Part shown: in pieces, positions 1 through 7,633 of the stretch | Layout of the letters: each line of letters starts with the position of its first letter | Position numbering within the stretch: the first letter of the stretch is position 1 | Origin: JAVEYA01 sp034003745 | GTDB taxonomy: Bacteria > Bacillota > Peptococcia > DRI-13 > PHAD01 | Reading direction: 5' to 3' | Assembly (NCBI GenBank): GCA_034003745.1 | Contig: JAVEYA010000017.1 | Span: forward strand, 1 to 35,046 | DNA: 35,046 nucleotides | Translations under genes and position numbers: made by a program | Notes under the pieces: generated by a model | Told to the model about the DNA's origin: nothing | Databases searched by the model: none | What the model saw: the letters and a program-made list of their open reading frames with translations, nothing else

Positions 1-79
1 CGAGAGCGGTCAGGAGGGAGCGGAGTTTATTCCCCCTTAGAGCAGCGGTGGATATCTTAAATATTTCCCATATACTCAT
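1..79 (-). CDS. ABC transporter permease (MacB/FtsX type), N-terminal fragment
   Basis: Only the first 26 codons are inside the window; the gene runs off the left edge. The peptide begins MSIWEIFKIS and continues with ALRGNKLRSLLTAL, the typical cytoplasmic start of MacB-family permeases just before the first membrane helix. The start codon lies one base past the stop of the ATPase gene, and the ribosome site AGGAGG sits inside the end of that gene, so the two are translationally coupled. By family it would be the membrane subunit of a tripartite or LolCDE-like exporter; the substrate is unknown. Confidence 0.85.
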   Translation of the reverse strand, partial: MSIWEIFKISTAALRGNKLRSLLTAL

Positions 80-80
80 A

Positions 81-803
81 TCAATTTTCCTCCTGCGTCT
101 GGGGGATAACCGCCTGCAAGCGGTCCGTTACGGTTTCATCGTCTTGCAGCCGGCCGTCTTTAAAACGGATGATGCGCTTGGTATGCCTGGCTACGTCTTC
201 ATCATGGGTGACCAGGACGATGCTGATACCGGTATCATTAAGCTCTTGGAAGATGGACATTACTTCCGCCCCGGAGCGGGAATCCAGGTTGCCGGTCGGC
301 TCATCGGCCAGAATTAAAGGCGGGCTGCCGGCCAGCGCCCGGGCAATGGCGACTCTTTGCTGCTGGCCGCCGGAGAGTTCCGCAGGCAGGTGCTGGAGAC
401 GGTCTGCCAGCCCTACGGAGGCCAGCGCCTCTTTGGCTCTGTGATTTCTCTCCTGAACGGAAAGCCCGCGGTAGACTAAGGGCAGACTGACATTTTCCAG
501 GGCGGTCAGTTTAGGCAGAAGATTAAAACTCTGGAAGATAAAGCCTATGTATTTGTTGCGAATATCCGCCAGCTCATCATCGGTCCTTTGCCCCGCATTT
601 TCGCCGGCCAGAATATAGTATCCTTGCGTCGGGCGGTCCAGGCAGCCGAGGATATTCATAAAGGTTGATTTACCGGAACCGGAAGGGCCCATGATGGCAA
701 CAAATTCTCCGGCCTGAATGCCCAGATTGATATCATTCAGCGCAGTCACGGAAACTTCGCCCGTCGAATATATTTTTTGCAAATTGCTAACCTCAATCAG
801 CAT
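81..803 (-). CDS. ABC transporter ATP-binding protein, LolD/MacB family
   Basis: This is a complete 240-residue ATPase. It shows Walker A GPSGSGKST (about residues 39-47), the signature LSGGQQQR (143-150), Walker B LILADEPTGNLD (163-174) and the H-loop histidine in VLVTHDE (about 200). The GNLD after Walker B and the length are typical of the LolD/MacB/FtsE group that energises peptide, antibiotic or lipoprotein export. The ATG at 803 is preferred over an upstream in-frame ATG at 839 because AAGGAGG lies just before it. The permease follows after one base. No membrane-fusion subunit is seen upstream, so it may lie beyond the left edge or be absent. Confidence 0.93.
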   Translation of the reverse strand: MLIEVSNLQKIYSTGEVSVTALNDINLGIQAGEFVAIMGPSGSGKSTFMNILGCLDRPTQGYYILAGENAGQRTDDELADIRNKYIGFIFQSFNLLPKLTALENVSLPLVYRGLSVQERNHRAKEALASVGLADRLQHLPAELSGGQQQRVAIARALAGSPPLILADEPTGNLDSRSGAEVMSIFQELNDTGISIVLVTHDEDVARHTKRIIRFKDGRLQDDETVTDRLQAVIPQTQEEN

Positions 804-842
804 TATTGCGCCTCCTTCTTTATAAAAGCGATACTTCATTTC

Positions 843-851
843 TTTATACCA
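843..851 (-). promoter_or_regulatory. Candidate extended -10 for the ABC operon
   Basis: On the minus strand the bases read TGGTATAAA, an extended -10 (TGnTATAAA) about 40 bases upstream of the ABC start codon. No good -35 is visible, as expected for extended -10 promoters. This is sequence resemblance only. Confidence 0.35.
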
Positions 852-892
852 TTAAATTATGAATTTAACCTGAGGATTCAGCATTATTATAC

Positions 893-923
893 TTGCATTA
901 AAAACCAGACGCCATACTATAAT
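893..923 (+). promoter_or_regulatory. Candidate promoter for the usp-BCCT pair
   Basis: TTGCAT and TATAAT are separated by 19 bases, slightly longer than ideal, about 130 bases upstream of the universal stress protein start. The rest of the 250-base divergent gap (804-1053) holds no gene that I can see. Confidence 0.35.
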
Positions 924-1053
924 TGCAGTGCAATGCTTAATGTTCCGGCAGAGAAGTTGATTGCGGTATTTAATTTAAAACTATACAATAAATAAAAAAA
1001 GAAACTGTCATCCAACCTTAAAAGAACAGAGGAGATATGGGAGGGAATATACT

Positions 1054-1890
1054 TTGTTGAAAAGCGTTTTATATCCTGTTGCCCATAATTATTCACAATC
1101 TGAGATAATAACCCGAATCCGATTCATGGCCGGGCTGGGAACAAATACGTTCAGACTGCTGCATGTGTTGACCAATATGCTGGAAAATAAAAAATATATC
1201 GGTCAAAAGATGGAGGCAACAGCCGGAAAACTCCGCAGTTGGGGATATTCCGTAGAAACACAGATACTGGAAGGACTGCCCGCCAAAGTAATCAGCCAGG
1301 CAGCCGCGGAGGAGGGGATTGATTATATCTATATTCCCGGAAGATCCAATAATATTCTGTATCGGTCTCTTTTGGGCAGTACGGCCAAAGAAGTGGTCCG
1401 CTTAGCGGAAAGACCGACCCTGGTGCATAAAAAGTATCCTGCTCTTACCCGTTTTATGTATGAAGAAAAGTTACAGGATCCTTTGCAACTGCGTAAAAAG
1501 TTTTTGCGTTCTGTTGTTTTTGCGACGGATTTTGGCAGTGCAGCCGAACGGGCGATCCCCTATGTGCAGGAAATAGCCCAACATGCCCAAAAAGCGGTTG
1601 TTTTACATGCCGGAGAGCGTGCGGGCGATCCGACATCCGAGGCGAAACGTCTTCGGGAGGTGGAGGTAAAACTGGCCTCTGTAGAGGAAAAAATCAATTT
1701 AAATTATAATTCGGTAGAGACCCAGGCCAGGGTTGGTTTTCCTGGCAGAATCATTAAAAAGTATTCTGAAAAAAATGTTGACTTGATTGTGATAGGCAGA
1801 TTTAATCTAAGTCCTTATGCCGGAATTATGGGATCAACCGCTGAATACGCTACTGCTAATGTAAACTGTTCAATTCTGCTTATTCCGTGA
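1054..1890 (+). CDS. Tandem universal stress protein (UspA family)
   Basis: This 278-residue cytoplasmic protein has two Usp domains in tandem. Each half ends with the ATP-binding glycine motif: PGRSNNILYRSLLGSTAKEV in the first and IGRFNLSPYAGIMGST near the C-terminus, both of the G-2x-G-9x-G-S/T type. Usp proteins bind nucleotides and modulate stress survival. The start is a TTG at 1054 behind GGGAGG; a second TTG at 1057 is possible. The stop overlaps an in-frame GTG of the next frame and the BCCT transporter starts 20 bases later, so the two genes are probably cotranscribed. Usp domains often accompany or regulate transporters, which fits here as inference. Confidence 0.85.
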   Translation: MLKSVLYPVAHNYSQSEIITRIRFMAGLGTNTFRLLHVLTNMLENKKYIGQKMEATAGKLRSWGYSVETQILEGLPAKVISQAAAEEGIDYIYIPGRSNNILYRSLLGSTAKEVVRLAERPTLVHKKYPALTRFMYEEKLQDPLQLRKKFLRSVVFATDFGSAAERAIPYVQEIAQHAQKAVVLHAGERAGDPTSEAKRLREVEVKLASVEEKINLNYNSVETQARVGFPGRIIKKYSEKNVDLIVIGRFNLSPYAGIMGSTAEYATANVNCSILLIP

Positions 1891-1910
1891 TCTGTACCGG
1901 AGGTGAGATT

Positions 1911-3407
1911 ATGTTTGGAGAAACTGTGTTTGTCCTGTCCCTCGTCCTTGTTTTACCGTTAATTATTATGGGAATTTACAGTCCTTCTTTATTGGACGAA
2001 CTATCTTCCGCTGTTTATGCTACAATCATCAGCCATTTTGGCTGGTTATATCTATTAGCGGTGTTTTCTTTTTTATTATTTTGCATTGCCCTGGCTTTTA
2101 GCCGTTTTGGAAATATAAAATTGGGCAGGGATGATGAGAAGCCGGATTACAACTATTTCAGCTGGTTTAGCATGCTTTTTGCCGCAGGGCTGGCTATTGG
2201 CCTGGTGTTCTTCGGCGTGGGAGAGCCCTTGAGCCATTACAGCAACCCCCCTGGACAAATTGCAGCATATACCGGCGAAGCTGCCGTTTATGCCATGCGC
2301 TATTCTTTTTTCCATTGGGGCTTAAATGGTTGGGCCGTATATGCGATTATGAGCCTGTCTATTGCTTATTTTACTTTCAGGCGGGGAATGAAGCCTTTGA
2401 TAAGCTCTTGTTTTTATCCGCTTATGGGGGATAGAATTTATGGATTGCCAGGCAAGATTATTGATGTGCTGGCAGTTGTCGCAACTTTATTCGGCGTTGT
2501 AACCTCTCTTGGACTGGGCGCTATACAGATCAACAGCGGGCTGGTCCATATTTTGGGTTGGCCCGATGATACGCTGTCCAGTTTGGTAATTATTGCAATC
2601 GTAACCGCACTTTTTTTAATTTCAAGTTCTCTTGGTCTGGACAGCGGGATTCAGGTACTCAGCAAATTAAATGTGCTGATTGCGATGCTTTTACTTGCGT
2701 TGGTGTTTATCCTGGGACCAGCCTCGTATATTTTGAACGTATTTACTTCTACTCTGGGAGGATATTTGCACGGTCTTCTAGCAATGAGCCTGGATGTCAA
2801 TCCGTTTACAGGGTATGAATGGACCAGGGACTGGACTCTTTTCTACTGGGCCTGGTGGATTTCCTGGGCTCCTTTTGTCGGTATTTTTGTAGCGCGGATT
2901 TCCCGGGGGCGAACCATCAAAGAATTTATTCTGGGAATACTTCTTGTACCGACGTTAATTACCTTTATCTGGTTTAGTGTTTTTGGAGGAGCAGCTTTGC
3001 ATCTTCAACAAATCGGAGGCGTTGATGTGGCGCAAGTGGCGGTGAACGATATTTCGCGCTGTCTGTTTATTGTGTTTGAATATTATCCGTTGGGCGGGTT
3101 TCTCTCGGCTTTAACCATAATTTTATTGATTGTTTTTTTTACAACTTCGGCAGACTCGGCTACGTTTGTCTTGGGTATGCTGACTTCAGACGGACATCTT
3201 TCACCTCCGTTATCTAAAAAAATAACCTGGGGATTAATGGAGGGCGGTTTTGCAGTAGTCTTACTGTTGTCCGGAGGTTTAGACGCATTGCGGCGGATGA
3301 CTGTCAATGTAGCCCTGCCTTTTACGATTGTCATGATTCTGATGTGCTGGAATCTTTATAAAGCGTTACGGGAGGAGGGGAAAGATTTCTCGTTGCCGCC
3401 TCATTGA
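1911..3407 (+). CDS. BCCT family betaine/choline/carnitine-type transporter
   Basis: This is a 498-residue integral membrane protein with about twelve hydrophobic segments. It carries the BCCT hallmarks: the glycine-rich FAAGLAIGLVFFGVGEP segment (about 90-107) and the signature WTLFYWAWWISWAPF (about 308-322), whose tryptophans form part of the substrate cage. The family imports quaternary ammonium compounds with Na+ or H+, or exchanges them. The ATG at 1911 is chosen because GGAGGTGA lies 5 bases before it; a longer frame from GTG at 1887 lacks a ribosome site. It lacks the long charged C-terminal osmosensor tail of BetP, so osmotic gating is not evident. The substrate cannot be assigned. 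Confidence 0.92.
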   Translation: MFGETVFVLSLVLVLPLIIMGIYSPSLLDELSSAVYATIISHFGWLYLLAVFSFLLFCIALAFSRFGNIKLGRDDEKPDYNYFSWFSMLFAAGLAIGLVFFGVGEPLSHYSNPPGQIAAYTGEAAVYAMRYSFFHWGLNGWAVYAIMSLSIAYFTFRRGMKPLISSCFYPLMGDRIYGLPGKIIDVLAVVATLFGVVTSLGLGAIQINSGLVHILGWPDDTLSSLVIIAIVTALFLISSSLGLDSGIQVLSKLNVLIAMLLLALVFILGPASYILNVFTSTLGGYLHGLLAMSLDVNPFTGYEWTRDWTLFYWAWWISWAPFVGIFVARISRGRTIKEFILGILLVPTLITFIWFSVFGGAALHLQQIGGVDVAQVAVNDISRCLFIVFEYYPLGGFLSALTIILLIVFFTTSADSATFVLGMLTSDGHLSPPLSKKITWGLMEGGFAVVLLLSGGLDALRRMTVNVALPFTIVMILMCWNLYKALREEGKDFSLPPH

Positions 3408-3520
3408 TGTTCTTAAGACCAATTTACTACTGAAAACGGGACATAAATCTCAAGGTTAAATCATTGCCGTTATCGAAATTAATGATACACAACAATAAGG
3501 CATGATTGGGCTGAAAAGAG

Positions 3521-4621
3521 ATGAGTCATTTTATGAACGAAATCAGAAAAATGCTGCAGGAGCAAACAGGTTCGGCCATTGTTTTATTGGCTTTGGCCTT
3601 TACGGTCCTGGCCGGGGCATCCGGAATGGTCGTCGATGTAGGCGCGGCCTATATTGAAAAAAATGCGCTGCAGAATGCTCTGGACGCAGCGGTGCTGGCT
3701 GCGGCCCAGGAACTGCCGGATACGGCTGCGGCCAGGAACATGGCGATTGAATATGCCGAAAAGAATGGCGTAACGCTCAGCCCTGCGGATATTACTTTCG
3801 AGAACGGCAATAAACGCATCAGAATTTCGCATACGGATTCCCAGGAAAATTATTTTTTAAAACTGTTTAACATCGACTTTTTTGACATTAACGCCCGGGC
3901 GGGTGCGGAAATGGGCGGGGCGCATCCCATCTTTGATTATGCCCTTTTTTCCGGGAGCACTACGGAACAATTATTCATCAATGGCGGGGGCTGGACCATC
4001 CAGGGCTCGGTCCATACCAACGACAGGTTCTATAACAATTCAGGCGGTTTTACCATCACCGGCGGCTTGGAAGCATGCGACGGTATCCGCGTAGATGGGG
4101 GCTCCTATTATATTAATGGAGGGCAATACCCCGCCGCAGCTTATGAAGCGATGCCTGATCTGAGTGCCCAGATCGAAGAAGCCGCAGCTGCGGCCGGAAA
4201 AGAATACGACGTAGCCAACTATTATATCAACGCATGGGAATATCCCAAAATGATTGCCGTTGATCAGCCGATTTATGTTCACGGCAATGTCTGGGTTAAC
4301 GGCGGCGGTTGGTCAGGTAACGGGGCCATTATGGCTGACGGCAATATCACCATCAATGGCGGCGGTCTTAATGTGCAGGGCAGCAATGAGGTCTGTTTTT
4401 ATTCCAAAAACGGCAACATTACCTTTACCGGCGGGGGCGCCACTTTTCGCGGGGTCTTATACGCTCCCAACGGAACCATTACGATTACCGGGGGCAGCAC
4501 CTATATTTACGGATCCGTCGTTGCGAACAAAGTGTTCCTGGATGGCGGCGCCATCAACATATACCGCGACAGTGTTGATATTACCTCGCTGCCGGGCTCC
4601 GGCACGAGACTGGTACTATAA
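3521..4621 (+). CDS. TadG-like surface protein with glycine-rich repeat body
   Basis: This 366-residue protein starts with a TadE/TadG-type N-terminus: a short basic segment, QTGSAIVLLALAFTVLAGASG as a membrane helix, then VVDVGAAYIEKNALQNALDAAVLAAAQELP, the classic Tad helix of PF13400. From about residue 130 the chain is made of short repeats such as NGGGW, GGFTITGG, INGGG and TITGGSTYIYG, suggesting a right-handed beta-helix or bactofilin-like body outside the membrane. TadG-type proteins usually belong to Flp pilus loci, but no tadA, tadB, tadC or flp gene is nearby. The start at 3521 has only a weak ribosome site (AAAGAG). A terminator follows directly. The role is unknown; a surface or adhesion function is inference. 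Confidence 0.7.
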   Translation: MSHFMNEIRKMLQEQTGSAIVLLALAFTVLAGASGMVVDVGAAYIEKNALQNALDAAVLAAAQELPDTAAARNMAIEYAEKNGVTLSPADITFENGNKRIRISHTDSQENYFLKLFNIDFFDINARAGAEMGGAHPIFDYALFSGSTTEQLFINGGGWTIQGSVHTNDRFYNNSGGFTITGGLEACDGIRVDGGSYYINGGQYPAAAYEAMPDLSAQIEEAAAAAGKEYDVANYYINAWEYPKMIAVDQPIYVHGNVWVNGGGWSGNGAIMADGNITINGGGLNVQGSNEVCFYSKNGNITFTGGGATFRGVLYAPNGTITITGGSTYIYGSVVANKVFLDGGAINIYRDSVDITSLPGSGTRLVL

Positions 4622-4632
4622 TTTTTCCACAG

Positions 4633-4676
4633 AATAAAAATAAGGGGGCACTTCATTGTGCCCCTTTATTTTTTTA
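4633..4676 (+). terminator. Bidirectional intrinsic terminator
   Basis: The stem GGGGGCAC/GTGCCCC with loop TTCATT is flanked by A-rich sequence on the left and a seven-T run on the right. It can therefore terminate the TadG-like gene on the plus strand and the DUF1540 gene, whose stop codon lies in the T run, on the minus strand. Confidence 0.85.
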
Positions 4677-4829
4677 TTTTGTTTTAAAGGTTGTACAGCG
4701 TGTATCGTCACTCGTATGCGCTTGATCGCTGCTCTCCGGGTCTACCTGCAGATTGTCGGCATGACAGTAATTGCTTTTCCAGTAATGACAGTTGTCGACG
4801 CTGCATTTTACTTCCATTTTGGGCGCCAT
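4674..4829 (-). CDS. Small DUF1540 domain protein
   Basis: This 51-residue protein begins MAPKMEVKCSVDNCHYW and ends with RCTTFKTK. The cysteine pattern (C9, C14, C22 and C46), with the CSVDNC and YCHADN blocks and the final T-R-C-T-T-F, matches the DUF1540 family of Firmicutes, thought to be small metal-binding or sporulation-related proteins. GGAGGTGA lies just upstream of the ATG. It begins 17 bases after the stop of the FMN-binding protein on the same strand, so it is likely its operon partner. The stop codon is inside the terminator T run. Molecular function is unknown. Confidence 0.85.
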   Translation of the reverse strand: MAPKMEVKCSVDNCHYWKSNYCHADNLQVDPESSDQAHTSDDTRCTTFKTK

Positions 4830-4846
4830 TCTCTTCACCTCCGTTT

Positions 4847-6328
4847 TTATTTGTGAGATTCCATCTTTATTATTCCCTGTTCCTCTTTCGGCAATCCTCC
4901 CGTTTTTTTGGTCATCTTGCCCGGCCGGTTGTCCAGGCAGCTCTCAAAAGCAGACGGCACGCCGATCGTCTGTCCAAGCAGCGGGTCTAAAGAGAACAGG
5001 TCTTCTTTGCGGACGTCCCGGATGGAGGTTTTGCCCATGGCCCGGACGCCTTCCTTGATTTCTTCGTTGCAGGCATGCAGAAAATTAGCCAAATTTTGAG
5101 CGCCTTTTTTAATATTTAATTTATGGCCGTAGCGGCTTTGCGCCCAGACGACCTGAGTCGGCGGCTCCCAGGGAAGCGCCTTTAATACCTGGGTATGGGC
5201 CATTGCGAAAAGGGCGATAGAACCGATATAGACAGCGTCGGCGCCCAGCGCCAGGGCTTTCAGGAACGCGCCCGGCGTAAACAGTCCGCCGCCCGCCAGC
5301 AGGGTGATTTTATCCTTGACGCCTTGACTTTTCAGGTAGTTGGCGGCCCGGTTAACTGCATACACCAAAGGAACGCCAAAATCATCCTGCAGAATCGGCG
5401 GGGAACCTTTGGTGGCCGCTTCGGCGCAATCCAAAGCGATAAAATCGGTCCCGGAATCGATCAGAATCTGCAAATCTTTTTCCAGGGATTGTCCGGCGGC
5501 AATTTTAACGCCGATAGGAACGCCGCCGGTCAGATCACGCAGCCTGTTGATCAGCAGGGGCAAGTCCACTTCAGGATCTTTCACCCCTGAGACATGGGCA
5601 TGGGTAATCTCTTCCTGGCCGTAATCCAGATGCAGCAAACGGCGTGCTTTCGGCGGCAAGTCTTTATAAACGGTGGCGTGTCCGATCCCGCCGATCCCGC
5701 CCTGTCCGATCTGAATTTCGATCATATCGGCCTGTTGAAGAATATGGGCTTCATGATTCCTGTCCCCGCGGTCGTATTGCAGGATATATCTGTCGGCAGC
5801 CGCCCTTTCCGCAGGCAGATAGGGACCTTCTCCGCTATTGGTGGCGGTGCCGGCCAGGCTTGCTCCTTGGGCCAGGGCTATTTTGGCTTTTTCGGTCAAA
5901 GCCAAACTAAAGGCCATGCCGGAAACGATGATGGGCATCTCGATAACCAGCGGCTTGTATGCTTGGGGTCCCAGGATGACTTTTGTATCCACCGGCACGT
6001 TCTCCGCTGTAGGCAGGACATTCAGCTGCGCCGGGCTAAACATGAGGTCGTTGGTGTTGGGAAATTTTTTGGGAGAACCAAATGGCCTGGAAAGGAGCTT
6101 GCCTTCCTGGGAACGCAGATTGGTTTCCACGATGGTCTGCAGGGAGGTCCGCTTGGCAGCGGAATAAAACTCCCACAGGTTCTCGTTATAGGGGTCCGTC
6201 ATAATTATTTTACTGAAGGAATCGGAGAGATGATTCATCAGCGGCCGGCCCAGCAAATATACGCCCAGGCAAGTGAGGAGAGCCGAGCCGAAGAAAGCTT
6301 TATATAAATCTTTATCTTTGTATACCAT
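4847..6328 (-). CDS. FMN-binding glutamate synthase family protein (stand-alone GltB-like domain)
   Basis: This 493-residue protein has a membrane-anchor-like hydrophobic stretch at about residues 10-27 and a TIM-barrel FMN domain related to the synthase domain of GltB. Visible family blocks include IEIQIGQGGIGG, GVPIGVKIAAG, DFIALDCAEAATKGSP and LLAGGGLFTPGAFLKALALGADAVYIGS. In true glutamate synthase the segment after the last block carries three cysteines for a 3Fe-4S cluster; here it reads ALFAMAHTQVLKALPW with no cysteine. There is no glutaminase domain either, so normal glutamate synthesis is unlikely. The ATG at 6328 has a GAGG ribosome site. The reaction is not known; an FMN oxidoreductase at the membrane is an inference. 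Confidence 0.85.
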   Translation of the reverse strand: MVYKDKDLYKAFFGSALLTCLGVYLLGRPLMNHLSDSFSKIIMTDPYNENLWEFYSAAKRTSLQTIVETNLRSQEGKLLSRPFGSPKKFPNTNDLMFSPAQLNVLPTAENVPVDTKVILGPQAYKPLVIEMPIIVSGMAFSLALTEKAKIALAQGASLAGTATNSGEGPYLPAERAAADRYILQYDRGDRNHEAHILQQADMIEIQIGQGGIGGIGHATVYKDLPPKARRLLHLDYGQEEITHAHVSGVKDPEVDLPLLINRLRDLTGGVPIGVKIAAGQSLEKDLQILIDSGTDFIALDCAEAATKGSPPILQDDFGVPLVYAVNRAANYLKSQGVKDKITLLAGGGLFTPGAFLKALALGADAVYIGSIALFAMAHTQVLKALPWEPPTQVVWAQSRYGHKLNIKKGAQNLANFLHACNEEIKEGVRAMGKTSIRDVRKEDLFSLDPLLGQTIGVPSAFESCLDNRPGKMTKKTGGLPKEEQGIIKMESHK

Positions 6329-6342
6329 TATTCCGCCTCAAA

Positions 6343-6390
6343 TAAAAAAATAGGATAATGCTAGTATGACAGCATTGATCCCTTTTTTAT
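6343..6390 (-). terminator. Intrinsic terminator after the moxR-VWA operon (possibly bidirectional)
   Basis: On the minus strand GGATCAATGCT pairs with AGCATTATCC (one bulged C) around loop GTCATACT and is followed by TATTTTTTT. It lies between the VWA gene stop and the FMN-protein start, so the latter probably has its own promoter. The opposite strand also has a T run. Confidence 0.7.
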
Positions 6391-6405
6391 TCAGACGCAT
6401 ATTTT

Positions 6406-7605
6406 TCAGTTAAGGTTCTTCAGGCGGATTCTGTTGACGGCTTGTTCCAGGCCGGCCGGGTTCAGCTCAAACATAGGAAAGACTTTTTCAATAAGCGGAA
6501 CTGTGGTATGACCTGGTTCTTTGCCCCAGTGGACCTTCGGGACCGGATTCAGCCAGACCGAGTAAGGGAAATGCCGGGCCAGGCGTTTCAGCCAGATCAG
6601 GCCGGGCTCTTTATTGAATTCATTCATGGCGACCGCGCCGCCGGGCCGGGTCAATTCCGGTTCCGACATACTGGCGTCTCCTACGACAATCAGGCGGTAC
6701 TCAGAATTGTGGAGACGGAAGAATTCATCGGTGGGCAGGCGGTTGGCGTCGTTTAAGACATGGGTTTTATAGATATGTTCATAGATGCAGTTATGAAAAT
6801 AATAGTATTTTATTTCCTTGAAGTGGGTGGTACGGTGGGCTGCAGTGAAGAGCTTGCTGACGGTCTGAATGTGCCGGTCCATCGAGCCCACCGAATCAAG
6901 CAATAAAATCAGTTTAATGGTATTTTTGCGGGGGCGGTCCCAGACCAAAGAGAGCATCCCGGCATTGTTGGCGGTAGCGTCAATAGTCTCCTCCAGGTCC
7001 AGCTCTTCCCGGGGACCCTCCAGACGTGAGCTGAGCTGACGCAGTTTGCGCAAGGCCATCTCGAACTGCCGCACCCCGGTAATCAGGTCGTCCCGGTAAT
7101 CCTTGAACTGGCGCTCCCCGGCTACTTTCAAAGCGGATAAACCCATGGAGTCGCCCCCCATACGGATCGCACCGGGCTGCTTGGCGCCCATACCGAAAGG
7201 ACGGGAAGGCCGGGCCTCGGTTTCTTCCTCACTGCGGGATCTTTGCAGGAAGGTAATCTTATGTTTGGCCAGTTCTTTCAGATAATCTTCCGGCAGTTCC
7301 GCCTTTTCCCGGCGAGTATACCCGGGAGGTTCCCGATAAGTTAACTCCAGGTTTTTAAATACAGCCAGCGCTTCTTCCACCATTTCGGGCGTTGTTTCCA
7401 CATCTTTGAAACAGCGGGCAAAAGCGACATCAAAGCGGTCGTAGTGCGCCTCTCTTTTTACCAGAACCGCCCGCGCCAAATAATAGAACCCGGTTAGGCT
7501 GGAGCCGGCCAGGTCCTTTTCCAGGCCCTCCATCAGGGTCATCCATTCATTTAAGGCTACGGGAACGCCTTCTTTTCTTAATTCAAAGAAAAAATCCACA
7601 AACAT
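6406..7605 (-). CDS. CoxE-like VWA domain protein
   Basis: This 399-residue cytoplasmic protein has a helical N-terminal half and a C-terminal von Willebrand A domain starting near residue 230. The metal-site motif is LLLDSVGSMDRH (D237, S241), followed by the family block YYYFHNCIYEHIYK and VVGDASM. The usual MIDAS is DxSxS; here valine replaces the middle serine, and this COG3825-like group typically varies at that position. The gene lies 28 bases after the MoxR ATPase, the standard MoxR-VWA pairing. In carbon monoxide dehydrogenase operons the equivalents CoxD and CoxE mature the molybdenum active site. Given the Mo-hydroxylase accessory genes next door, a similar role is plausible but inferred. 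Confidence 0.87.
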   Translation of the reverse strand: MFVDFFFELRKEGVPVALNEWMTLMEGLEKDLAGSSLTGFYYLARAVLVKREAHYDRFDVAFARCFKDVETTPEMVEEALAVFKNLELTYREPPGYTRREKAELPEDYLKELAKHKITFLQRSRSEEETEARPSRPFGMGAKQPGAIRMGGDSMGLSALKVAGERQFKDYRDDLITGVRQFEMALRKLRQLSSRLEGPREELDLEETIDATANNAGMLSLVWDRPRKNTIKLILLLDSVGSMDRHIQTVSKLFTAAHRTTHFKEIKYYYFHNCIYEHIYKTHVLNDANRLPTDEFFRLHNSEYRLIVVGDASMSEPELTRPGGAVAMNEFNKEPGLIWLKRLARHFPYSVWLNPVPKVHWGKEPGHTTVPLIEKVFPMFELNPAGLEQAVNRIRLKNLN

Positions 7606-7633
7606 AGTTGTTTACCTTTCGTTACGGGCAGAA

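Noticed and set aside
1887..1913. GTG at 1887 as start of the BCCT transporter, overlapping the usp stop
   Set aside because: The GGAGGTGA ribosome site lies downstream of it and correctly before the ATG at 1911.
5594..6307. Plus-strand open frame of 237 codons opposite the FMN-binding protein
   Set aside because: It lies wholly antisense to a strongly conserved gene and its translation resembles no family.
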